From the NCBI GenBank assembly GCA_002336475.1, contig DDCX01000104.1, forward strand, positions 2,210 to 12,392: a stretch of DNA of 10,183 bases. The letters run 5' to 3'. Below the pieces are notes generated by a model. It did not search any database. It had not been told where the DNA came from and worked only from the letters and a program-made list of their open reading frames with translations. The position numbers and the translations under genes were made by a program. Shown in pieces: positions 1 to 6,643 of the stretch; positions within the stretch are counted from its first letter, which is position 1; each line of letters opens with the position of its first letter. Source of the stretch: Flavobacteriales bacterium UBA1995. Its GTDB lineage: Bacteria; Bacteroidota; Bacteroidia; Flavobacteriales_D; Sanyastnellaceae.

Positions 1-67
1 ATTGAGCAGCCCTTTTTCATTGTATGCATTCTCATGCCCTTATGGGCTGAGGCGCAACGGCGTGACG

Positions 68-75
68 TAATTTTG
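68..75 (+). promoter_or_regulatory. Possible Bacteroidota -7 promoter element before ribA
   Basis: The octamer TAATTTTG matches all six fixed positions of the TAnnTTTG -7 consensus known for the Bacteroidota primary sigma factor. It ends 4 bases before the ribA ATG, so a start site a few bases downstream would fall at or next to the start codon and give a leaderless or nearly leaderless message. I found no TTTG -33 element at the usual distance. The motif is short enough to occur by chance a few times in 10 kb, so only its position argues for it. Confidence 0.3.
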
Positions 76-79
76 CCAA

Positions 80-664
80 ATGAAGTTGTTGGTCACCAGT
101 CGACTCCCAAGCCCGTGGGGTACTTATTCGATCAGCGCTTTTGGTCAGGAAGGCGAAAGGTTTCCTCATGTGGTTTTGCACCGAGGTGTCAAAGAGGCTC
201 TGGCGTCAAATGACCCGGTAGATGTGCGCGTACACAGCGAGTGCATGACCGGAGACGTATTTGCCAGCCAGCGTTGCGATTGCGGTGAGCAATTGCACAA
301 CGCACTCGGCCATTTCAAGCAGCATGGAGGCATGCTCATATACCTGCGTCAAGAAGGAAGGGGCATCGGCCTTGTCGACAAGCTCAGGGCGTACAACCTA
401 CAGGACGAGGGCATGAACACCTATGAAGCCAATTCCGCAATGGGCCATGGTGAAGATGAAAGGGAATACACCGATGCCATTGGGATTTTGGACCATTATG
501 GCCTTCAAGATGTGCGGTTGTTGACCAACAACCCTTTGAAGGAGCAGGCTTTAAAGCATGCGGGAGTCAACGTTGTAGAACGGTTGCCTCTGCGCGCAAC
601 AGAGACGTCAGACAATGCGGGTTACTTGAGGGCCAAAAGAGAAATTACGGGCCATTGGCTCTGA
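80..664 (+). CDS. ribA: GTP cyclohydrolase II
   Basis: This enzyme opens GTP to 2,5-diamino-6-ribosylamino-4(3H)-pyrimidinone 5'-phosphate, formate and pyrophosphate, the first committed step of riboflavin/FAD synthesis, in the cytoplasm. The 194-residue protein has the length of free-standing E. coli RibA (196). Zinc ligands Cys55, Cys66 and Cys68 lie in HSECMTGDVFASQRCDCG. The substrate region LRQEGRGIGL (residues 89-98) follows. Tyr105 and the DER at 126-128 fall at the numbers of the E. coli catalytic Tyr105 and Arg128, and LLTNNP is at about 147-152. The ATG is preceded by an in-frame stop at 68-70, so the start cannot lie further upstream. No clear ribosome binding site is visible. Many Bacteroidota carry this activity in a fused RibBA protein; here there is no dihydroxybutanone-phosphate synthase domain and no other rib gene in the window. 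It ends 13 bases before the stop of the convergent deacetylase gene. Confidence 0.96.
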   Translation: MKLLVTSRLPSPWGTYSISAFGQEGERFPHVVLHRGVKEALASNDPVDVRVHSECMTGDVFASQRCDCGEQLHNALGHFKQHGGMLIYLRQEGRGIGLVDKLRAYNLQDEGMNTYEANSAMGHGEDEREYTDAIGILDHYGLQDVRLLTNNPLKEQALKHAGVNVVERLPLRATETSDNAGYLRAKREITGHWL

Positions 665-677
665 TCACCACACCGCA

Positions 678-1574
678 TCATGTCCAAACGTCACGCGCGA
701 TTCTAAAGGTGTTGGTGTGTGCCTTGACGATGGTATTGACGTCTTTGGAGTATCCACCTCCCATGGCACAGGCTACGCCTATACCGGCATCTTTGCATGC
801 AGAGAATACCATGTGGTCTCTTTGGGCGCATCCCTGAAGGCTCAAGGACAGCCGACCTAGTTTATCTGACACGAGAACATCTACCCCACATTGAAACAAG
901 GCCACTTGGGGCCGGAAAGAGGTGAAAATGGTGTTTAAAGCATCGTCCAACAAGGCCAGGTAATCACCATCACCCGTTTGGTCAGGCAGTGCAATGTCAA
1001 GGGTGCTTGGAGGCTTCTTCATGGGATAATTCTTTGCCCCATGCATGCTAAAAGTGAAGATGCGAGGATCTTGTCCAACGATTTCGGCGGTGCCGTTTCC
1101 GTGATGAACATCCAAGTCGACAATGAGGATGCGTTCAAGACCTGAGTCAATCAAATCATATGCGGCAATGGCGAGGTCATTCAGTAGGCAAAATCCTTCT
1201 GCGTGGTCTCGATATGCGTGGTGAGTACCACCAGCGATATTGAGGCCCACTTTTCCTTGTGCGGCCCATTGTGCGCACATTCTGGTTCCCTCCATGATGA
1301 CTTTTTCGCGATGGATGAGCTCAGCGGACCAAGGAAATCCTGATTGACGTTCTTCTTGCTTGGTCCACAATCCTCCTTCAAGCGTCTCGACGTAGGACGG
1401 GCTGTGTGCACGATGAATGGCCTCTGTATGAATGACATCAGGCCGCACCCACTCCAGGTCCTCCACAATACCTTCTATTTTCAGCTGTTCTGCCAATAGT
1501 TCGTATTTGACCATCGGAAATCTATGGGCTGCGGGCAATGGATGTGTGTATGACGGGTGGTGTGCGACGCGCAT
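678..1574 (-). CDS. Histone deacetylase superfamily (class IV/HDAC11-like) zinc hydrolase
   Basis: This is a probable zinc-dependent amide hydrolase of the arginase/deacetylase fold, removing acyl groups from lysine or small amines; the true substrate cannot be read from sequence. Residue numbers are from the ATG at 1574. The tandem active-site histidines are in GGTHHA (115-120), followed by FCLLND (128-133). Zinc ligands Asp155 and His157 lie in DLDVHHGNGT, with the third ligand Asp232 in QCGVD. The transition-state tyrosine is Tyr275 in GGGY. The N-terminus HHPSYTHPLPAAHRFPM matches the short class IV bacterial form. I chose the ATG at 1574 because the family pattern begins two or three residues before the HHP; an in-frame ATG at 1589 would add five residues. 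At 298 residues it is full length. The gene is convergent with ribA and divergent from the 1729 gene, so it is probably transcribed alone. Confidence 0.93.
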   Translation of the reverse strand: MRVAHHPSYTHPLPAAHRFPMVKYELLAEQLKIEGIVEDLEWVRPDVIHTEAIHRAHSPSYVETLEGGLWTKQEERQSGFPWSAELIHREKVIMEGTRMCAQWAAQGKVGLNIAGGTHHAYRDHAEGFCLLNDLAIAAYDLIDSGLERILIVDLDVHHGNGTAEIVGQDPRIFTFSMHGAKNYPMKKPPSTLDIALPDQTGDGDYLALLDDALNTIFTSFRPQVALFQCGVDVLVSDKLGRLSLSLQGCAQRDHMVFSACKDAGIGVACAMGGGYSKDVNTIVKAHTNTFRIARDVWT

Positions 1575-1728
1575 TGTGTGATAACACATAACAAGTGGGG
1601 CGGTTCAATCCGAGTGCGTGATGGATGTGTTATGTGAAATCGTGTGTAAATACGTGGCTATTTTCCGTGGAAACGGAATTCGCGGGAATGTGTTTGCACC
1701 TAAGAAAAACAAGGACTTGATTCGCAGT
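1575..1728. promoter_or_regulatory. Divergent control region with two inverted repeats
   Basis: This 154-base region separates the starts of the deacetylase gene (minus) and the membrane protein gene (plus), and must hold both promoters unless transcription starts inside the genes. It contains TGTGT-gata-ACACA at 1575-1588, directly abutting the chosen deacetylase start, and TTCCGT-ggaa-ACGGAA at 1663-1678. Both arms are perfect, 5 and 6 bases long, each with a 4-base spacer. Such sites suit dimeric regulators or small 5' leader hairpins, but short repeats like these also arise by chance. I see no convincing TAnnTTTG element on either strand; TATTTTCC at 1659-1666 matches four of six positions. 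An AAGGA at 1711-1715 lies 13 bases before the plus-strand ATG, too far for an ideal ribosome site. Confidence 0.3.
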
Positions 1729-3108
1729 ATGCGACAAGCTGCTTTTTTTCTGGTCTTCTTATCCTCCGTTTGGGTTGGCTCAGCGCAAAATAAATGGAAA
1801 AGAATGCAGCCTGAAGATTGGCTCGCTCTTGATGTGGTTCAGGAGGGTTTGGCGATGCTACAAGAAGATGCTGATGCTTTTTACAGCGAAGTGAATTTTC
1901 ATGAAGGGGGCATTGCCACTGCTGCCGGAAGTGAAGGCGCCATCATTGGGCGCGGTGGAGATTTACGGATTGTGCTTGATTCGACAGGCAGGAACTTGAG
2001 CAAAAGCCACAACGTGGGGTTCAATTATAATCGCAAATTGTTGTTTTGGAACGACCGGTGTTATGCTGCAGGCGGACGGGGTTTTTGGACGTTTCATTCG
2101 AAATTGGTGGAGTTTGTACCTACAACTGGAGAGTGGGAATTACAGTCTGTAGATGAAGCGCCGAGTCACGTAAACCATGTATCCTCTTGGTGGGACGCTA
2201 ACGCCTCAAAGCTGGTTGCCATCGAAGAACCGGCATTGATGACCACGGAAGGAGAAATGGCAAAAGCCGTGCGCGCTTTGGAGTTTGGCAAGGATTGGAA
2301 GTGGACTTTAGAAGGTCAAGTCAATCCGGCATTGTCGAGACACTTCAGTTCCTCTTCGTTCGCTTCTTTTGATTTAGGAGATTATTTCATCTGGGTGGGA
2401 TTGCACAAGACATTGATTGTGAGCAAGGTCGATATGCTCTTCACCTTTACTGAAGCATTGAATGGGGGCATGTTGGAGGAGATTGGTTATTTCCGAAAAA
2501 ATGCATCCTGTAAGTTGTTCCAGACGACCACAACCAAAGGAGCATTGAGGCTGAGGTGCATACCCGAGGCAGAAGGCGAATCAAAAGAATGGACAGTGGA
2601 CATTCGTCAGGCCTTTGAAGAATCAAGGGCAGAAGCACAGCCCTTTGTCGTTCCGGTTGATTTCTTGGATGATACTGAACCTGTTAAAGAAGATTCTGCC
2701 AATTTATGGGGAGGCTTAATCCTGCTTATGCTTGTTGGAGTTGCAGGGTTCTTTGGGGGGCAATATTGGAGCAAGTTCCCCGTGCAGATGCCGGATCCCG
2801 AAGCGGGGCCTTCGAAGACCTCTGTTGAGCCCGGCAGAAGCCCGATTCCTGAAAAGATGTCGGACTTGACACAACAGTTTTTGCAGCTGGAATCACCGTC
2901 GTTTGATACAGCTCAACTCAACACAATGTTGGCTTTCACTGACGACCTCTCAGAGGAAACCAGGCGGGCCCGCAGGGCACAAGCCGTGCGGAAAGTGAAC
3001 CAAGAATATGAGCTGTGGTACAACCAGCCACTTATCATTCGGACCAAAGACACATTGGACCGGAGAAGGACGATTTACGTTATCCAACGGCACTCAGATA
3101 ACGCATGA
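1729..3108 (+). CDS. Single-pass membrane protein with propeller-like exterior and winged-helix-like tail
   Basis: I do not recognise a named family. The 459-residue protein starts with a clear signal peptide (about 1-20, ending GSAQ). An extracytoplasmic region of about 300 residues follows. One stretch (about 98-140) with AAGGRGFWTFHSKL and PTTGEWEL resembles a kelch or propeller blade. One transmembrane helix lies at about 326-347. The last 110 residues are hydrophilic and should be cytoplasmic. They contain QLNTML (396-401), a strongly basic helix with SEETRRARRAQ (408-418), and KDTLDRRRTIYV (440-451), which is shaped like the D-x-R wing of MarR-type winged helices. The open frame extends up to a GTG at 1618, but the signal peptide position argues for the ATG at 1729. 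The last 29 bases overlap the convergent DUF819 gene. A membrane-bound one-component regulator is an inference; a structural or scaffold role is equally possible. Confidence 0.85.
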   Translation: MRQAAFFLVFLSSVWVGSAQNKWKRMQPEDWLALDVVQEGLAMLQEDADAFYSEVNFHEGGIATAAGSEGAIIGRGGDLRIVLDSTGRNLSKSHNVGFNYNRKLLFWNDRCYAAGGRGFWTFHSKLVEFVPTTGEWELQSVDEAPSHVNHVSSWWDANASKLVAIEEPALMTTEGEMAKAVRALEFGKDWKWTLEGQVNPALSRHFSSSSFASFDLGDYFIWVGLHKTLIVSKVDMLFTFTEALNGGMLEEIGYFRKNASCKLFQTTTTKGALRLRCIPEAEGESKEWTVDIRQAFEESRAEAQPFVVPVDFLDDTEPVKEDSANLWGGLILLMLVGVAGFFGGQYWSKFPVQMPDPEAGPSKTSVEPGRSPIPEKMSDLTQQFLQLESPSFDTAQLNTMLAFTDDLSEETRRARRAQAVRKVNQEYELWYNQPLIIRTKDTLDRRRTIYVIQRHSDNA

Positions 3109-4384
3109 GTTCCATGCACACTACCGCACCGACCGTGCCCACAGCATAACCGAGGACCGCCAATAGAACACCTACGGGAGCGAGGGCCGGGCTAAAAGCA
3201 CTGGCGACAATGGGGGCACTGGCAGCTCCACCGACGTTGGCTTGGCTTCCTACTGCCACAAAGAAGAAAGGGGCTCGGATCAATTTGGCGACGATCAAGA
3301 GGATGGAAACGTGGACGAGCATCCACAGCAATCCGATGACCAAAACGGGCCAGTACTGGTTCCATGATGCCACGAGTTCTCCGATGTCCATTTTGGCGCC
3401 AATGGTGGCCACCAAGACGTACAAGAAGACACTGGCCAACTTGCTCGCACCAGCGCCTTCGTAAGTGCGCATGGGTGTGAAGCTGAGGGCCACTCCGAAG
3501 ACCGTAGACAAGAAGACCAACCAGAAAAAGGGACTTTTCAGAGAGCTTAAAAAGCGTGCCGGGGAATCGGGGTTGTCTGCCATGGCGGCAGCATACCAAC
3601 TGCCCATGCCATCGCTCATGGCTCCTCCCATGAAGTGGGCCACCCCGACCATCGCAAAAATGACACCCAACAAGACCATCAGGTCATTGAAAGTGGGAAT
3701 TCGGGCAATGCTGCTTTGATAGGCTTCTACCTTGGCTTTTAGTTCGTCAACCGCTGTGGAGTCTGCCTTGAGCCGTTTGTCGATCACCGCACTCATTCCA
3801 GCACCAATCAGCAGGAAAGGCATCCAAAGGTTGGCTACGAAGACGTCGACAATGATCATGACGCTGAATTGATCGTCCTGTGCTTGCGCAATTTCTTTGA
3901 GTGCGGTTTGGTTGGCGCCGCCGCCAATCCAACTGCCCGCAATGGTGGAAAGTCCGCGCCAGAGTGCATCGGGTGCGTCCCCTCCAAAAACATCAGGGCG
4001 GATTTGACCGACCAACAACAATGCAGCAGGGCCTCCAATGACAATACCGAAAGTGGCAGCAAAAAACATGATCAGCGCTTTGGGGCCCAGGTTGATGATG
4101 CCTTTGACATCGATGGACAGGCAGAACATGATCAAGCTGGCGGGCAGCAGGTATCGGCTGGCGACGTAGTACAGGCTGCTTCCTTCCCCGGCCTCGATAA
4201 TGCCAGTTGAATTCAAGATGGCCGGCAAGAAATAGGCCATCAGCAAGGCGGGCACAACGCCATAAAACTTGGCAAAACGGGGAAGCCGAGACGTGTGGAA
4301 AACCAGTGCGAGGCAAGCCAGAAGTAGGCCGAGAATAGGGGCGTCTTGGGTAATCACAGGGGCAAGATAACCGATGGCAGTCAT
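3080..4384 (-). CDS. DUF819 family multi-pass membrane protein (YjcL-like)
   Basis: This is an inner-membrane protein of the DUF819 family, whose substrate is not established; the fold is thought to resemble secondary transporters. The 434 residues hold roughly ten or more hydrophobic segments, starting with PILGLLLACLALVF (16-29). The family signatures are visible: GSWIGGGAN (150-158) in the first half, and TIGAKMDI (327-334) plus SQANVGGAASAP (380-391) in the second half. A hydrophilic loop at about 200-230 (KADSTAVDELKAKVEAYQ) separates the halves. The length is usual for the family and the reading frame is intact. The ATG at 4384 gives a normal N-terminus with one hydrophobic segment close behind. 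It overlaps the upstream-lying convergent gene by 29 bases at its 3' end, and its start lies 39 bases from the divergent glycosyltransferase start. No linked partner suggests a substrate. Confidence 0.93.
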   Translation of the reverse strand: MTAIGYLAPVITQDAPILGLLLACLALVFHTSRLPRFAKFYGVVPALLMAYFLPAILNSTGIIEAGEGSSLYYVASRYLLPASLIMFCLSIDVKGIINLGPKALIMFFAATFGIVIGGPAALLLVGQIRPDVFGGDAPDALWRGLSTIAGSWIGGGANQTALKEIAQAQDDQFSVMIIVDVFVANLWMPFLLIGAGMSAVIDKRLKADSTAVDELKAKVEAYQSSIARIPTFNDLMVLLGVIFAMVGVAHFMGGAMSDGMGSWYAAAMADNPDSPARFLSSLKSPFFWLVFLSTVFGVALSFTPMRTYEGAGASKLASVFLYVLVATIGAKMDIGELVASWNQYWPVLVIGLLWMLVHVSILLIVAKLIRAPFFFVAVGSQANVGGAASAPIVASAFSPALAPVGVLLAVLGYAVGTVGAVVCMELMRYLSAVG

Positions 4385-4423
4385 GGCCTGTGCTTGGCCC
4401 GTTGCCAGGTGCTACTTTCGGGT

Positions 4424-5479
4424 GTGCGTTTTAGCGTAGTCGTCCCCTTGTACAACCGTCCGGAAGAAATCCGGGAACTCTTGGAGAGCCTCACCCTCCA
4501 GACGGTAAAAGATTTCGAAGTCTTGGTGGTCGAAGACGGCAGTGACCGGGACGCCAGAGAGATTGTGGCATCCTTTTCCGACAGGCTGGACGTTCATTAT
4601 TTCTGGAAGGAAAACGAGCGCCAAGGTTTTACCCGCAACTATGGTTTTGAGCGTGCGAAAGGGGATTGGATGGTGGTTTTTGATTCGGACTGTCTGATCC
4701 CAAGCCGCTATTTTGAACATGTCGCCGACTTTTTGGACCGCCATCCCGATGTGGATGTATTTGGGGGGCCAGATGCGGCACATTCTTCTTTTACACCCAT
4801 CCAAAAGGCGATCAGCCACTCGATGACTTCCTTTCTGACAACAGGGGGAATTCGCGGGGGACAGCAGCAACTGGGAACCTACCAGCCGAGGTCATTCAAC
4901 ATGGGGATCTCTCGACGGGCTTGGGAGGTCAGCGGAGGTTATCGAATTACCGTAAAAGGAGAAGACATCGAATTTTCGATGCGGCTGCTTGCACACGGCT
5001 TAAAGTCGGCGCTGATCCCTGATGCTGTGGTGTTCCACAAACGGCGAACAGACTTCGGTCAATTCCGCAAGCAGGTCGAGTTCTTCGGAAGGGCGAGGGT
5101 CAACATCCGGCGTTTTTTTCCCGGCAGCTTAAAGCCACTGCATTGGATGCCCACCTTGTTTCTCGGCTATGTTGCAGCGCTCGTTCCTCTGCTGGCCTTG
5201 GTCCTATTGTGGAAGGAGGGATGGGGGGCAATCGGCGCGTTCGGCGCCTTGCTGCCCTATGTGGTGTGGCATGTGTCCATTGGATTGGAAGCGCTCATCA
5301 AAACCGGTGAATGGAGGGTGGCCATCCTCGCTCCTCGTGCAGCAAGGATTCAATTGACCTCCTATGGTTGGGGCCTGCTTTCTGAATACCTGGCCGTGGT
5401 TGTATTCAAAAAGCGGGATGCTTTGATTGGTGACGTGCGGGAGGTACCGTTGATGCCTCAGAACACCAAGGCGAAATGA
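4424..5479 (+). CDS. Family 2 glycosyltransferase, membrane-associated
   Basis: This probably transfers a sugar from a nucleotide-sugar donor to a cell-surface glycan or lipid carrier, with the catalytic domain on the cytoplasmic face of the membrane. Numbered from the GTG at 4424 (351 residues), the GT-A nucleotide-binding start is FSVVVPLYNRPEEI (3-16), with VVEDGSD at 35-41. The metal-binding DSD is at 87-89. NMGISRRAW (159-167) and the GED (179-181) form the acceptor-side motif. Hydrophobic segments at about 242-263, 265-286 and 311-328 anchor the C-terminus. The start is uncertain: the open frame reaches back to a TTG at 4346, inside the divergent DUF819 gene, with a further GTG at 4409. 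GTG 4424 puts the usual Met-Arg-Phe-Ser just before the first strand, as in relatives. It is coupled to the next gene by an ATGA overlap. Donor and acceptor cannot be predicted. Confidence 0.9.
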   Translation: MRFSVVVPLYNRPEEIRELLESLTLQTVKDFEVLVVEDGSDRDAREIVASFSDRLDVHYFWKENERQGFTRNYGFERAKGDWMVVFDSDCLIPSRYFEHVADFLDRHPDVDVFGGPDAAHSSFTPIQKAISHSMTSFLTTGGIRGGQQQLGTYQPRSFNMGISRRAWEVSGGYRITVKGEDIEFSMRLLAHGLKSALIPDAVVFHKRRTDFGQFRKQVEFFGRARVNIRRFFPGSLKPLHWMPTLFLGYVAALVPLLALVLLWKEGWGAIGAFGALLPYVVWHVSIGLEALIKTGEWRVAILAPRAARIQLTSYGWGLLSEYLAVVVFKKRDALIGDVREVPLMPQNTKAK

Positions 5480-6366
5480 GGGCGATGGGTTGGTTGGGAC
5501 TGATGGTCGCTGTAGCGGCTTTGGCATACACTGCACTTTGCCTCTCTGCGCCTCTGAAGGACGAAGCACATCACATCGAGTGGCTGTCTGAGGAGGAAGC
5601 CCTCATTTTGAATTGGGCCACATCATCGTGGTCGTCTAAGCAGTTGTGGCCTTCTGAGGTCCTCTCCAAATCGGTTTGGGATGACGTCCAAGTCGCTGCG
5701 GGTTCCATAGAATGCCCATTGGAGGGCATAGCGTATGGCACGGGGACAAGAAAACTAAGGCTCACACAGTCTGCCGAGGGCAACAAGCTCCAGGAGCGCG
5801 TGACAAGGAGTGTGCCGTTTTATCTGCGTGGTTGGGAAAAGCTAAGGGGCAACAAGGGCGCGGTTGCGCCGATTGGTCGGTCATTGATCGCCCACATAAA
5901 AGCGCAGTCGGCATTTCCGACGGCAAGGGCGCCTTGGGACGGAGGTGCATTTGTACCTGTTTCCTTGCCTTTTAAGGCGGATACTGCTGGCTTTCAAGCT
6001 CCTGTGGGCAACGGCGATGAGACTGCTCGACTGTGGTGTTTCTCTTTCCCATCAGATGGTCCCCGGTATTGGCAATGGGCAGAGGAGACAAGTGCAGGCA
6101 CTTTGGACTCTGCCCTTGCGAATGGTGGCAAAGGCTGGGCTTTAAGTGCGGATACGCTGGCGCTGTGGGAGGCTTTACCGAATGCGGCCAGTGCATTGGC
6201 CATTCTGCACCATGTGAAAAGGAGCATTGAGCCTAGAGATACATTGGAGCCGATTTGGGTCATCCAGGTGAATGCCCTTCGGCCAAATGCTGAAAGCAGA
6301 ACAGCGCCGAAGTCAGAGACCGCGACGCTGTTCCAATTCGATGGATTAAAAATCAGCGGACAATAA
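5476..6366 (+). CDS. Unrecognised Trp-rich protein with N-terminal membrane anchor or signal
   Basis: I do not recognise this 296-residue protein. It opens with a hydrophobic stretch (about 5-26, GWLGLMVAVAALAYTALCLS) that acts as a signal peptide or uncleaved anchor. A proper lipobox is absent, because Cys22 is preceded by Thr-Ala-Leu. The rest should lie outside the cytoplasm. It has 14 tryptophans, several clustered at 36-68 and 187-201, and only three cysteines (22, 80, 188). No catalytic motif stands out. The ATG overlaps the glycosyltransferase stop as ATGA (5476-5479), which implies translational coupling and a shared transcript; an in-frame ATG at 5485 is an alternative. A role in the same surface-glycan process as the glycosyltransferase is an inference from this coupling only. 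The last 14 bases overlap the convergent protease gene. Confidence 0.8.
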   Translation: MRAMGWLGLMVAVAALAYTALCLSAPLKDEAHHIEWLSEEEALILNWATSSWSSKQLWPSEVLSKSVWDDVQVAAGSIECPLEGIAYGTGTRKLRLTQSAEGNKLQERVTRSVPFYLRGWEKLRGNKGAVAPIGRSLIAHIKAQSAFPTARAPWDGGAFVPVSLPFKADTAGFQAPVGNGDETARLWCFSFPSDGPRYWQWAEETSAGTLDSALANGGKGWALSADTLALWEALPNAASALAILHHVKRSIEPRDTLEPIWVIQVNALRPNAESRTAPKSETATLFQFDGLKISGQ

Positions 6367-6643
6367 GCCTGCCGATTCGGGGCATTGGCGCCGCTTGGTG
6401 GGGCGATGTCACCCGGATCAGATACATGCCTGGCAATTCGGGAGCAGGAACATTCAGGCTCCATGCGTCCATTGCTGCTGCTGCTGAGCTGGTCTGGGTG
6501 TGCACCAGTTTGCCGCCAGAGGACCACACAGAGGCCGTCCATGGACCAGCATTTGAGAGGCCTGATATCTGCACTTCTTGCCCTGCGAAAGAGGGATTGG
6601 GAAAGGGTGTCAAAGACGACAATACACCTGCGAATTCAGCGAT
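6353..6643 (-). other. Type IX secretion C-terminal sorting domain of the protease
   Basis: The last 96 residues of the protease have the form of the Por/type IX secretion sorting domain. LTPFPNPS comes near the domain start, then alternating beta strands (VQISGLSN, TASVWSSGGKLV), LPGMYLIRV, and a basic end IGRLIVR. In this system the domain directs the folded protein across the outer membrane and is cleaved, often with attachment to surface lipopolysaccharide. The transport machinery itself is not in the window. Confidence 0.85.

Noticed and set aside
1..35. Possible start of a divergent minus-strand gene (in-frame ATGs at 35, 29 and 20, open to the edge)
   Set aside because: Only about 35 bases are available, too few to judge coding character. 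A plus-strand reading of the same bases is also open, so no call is made.
655..837. 60-codon plus-strand frame overlapping the end of ribA
   Set aside because: It lies antisense to the conserved C-terminus of the deacetylase and has no recognisable protein features.
1618..1728. N-terminal extension of the membrane protein from GTG 1618 or ATG 1621
   Set aside because: It would bury the signal peptide 37 residues into the protein; the ATG at 1729 puts it at the N-terminus.
3869..4210. 113-codon plus-strand frame inside the DUF819 gene
   Set aside because: It is antisense to well-conserved membrane segments; the product shows no hydrophobic pattern or motif.
5994..6542. 182-codon minus-strand frame spanning the 5476 gene and the protease end
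   Set aside because: It overlaps two better-supported genes, lacks motifs, and its composition looks like a coding shadow.
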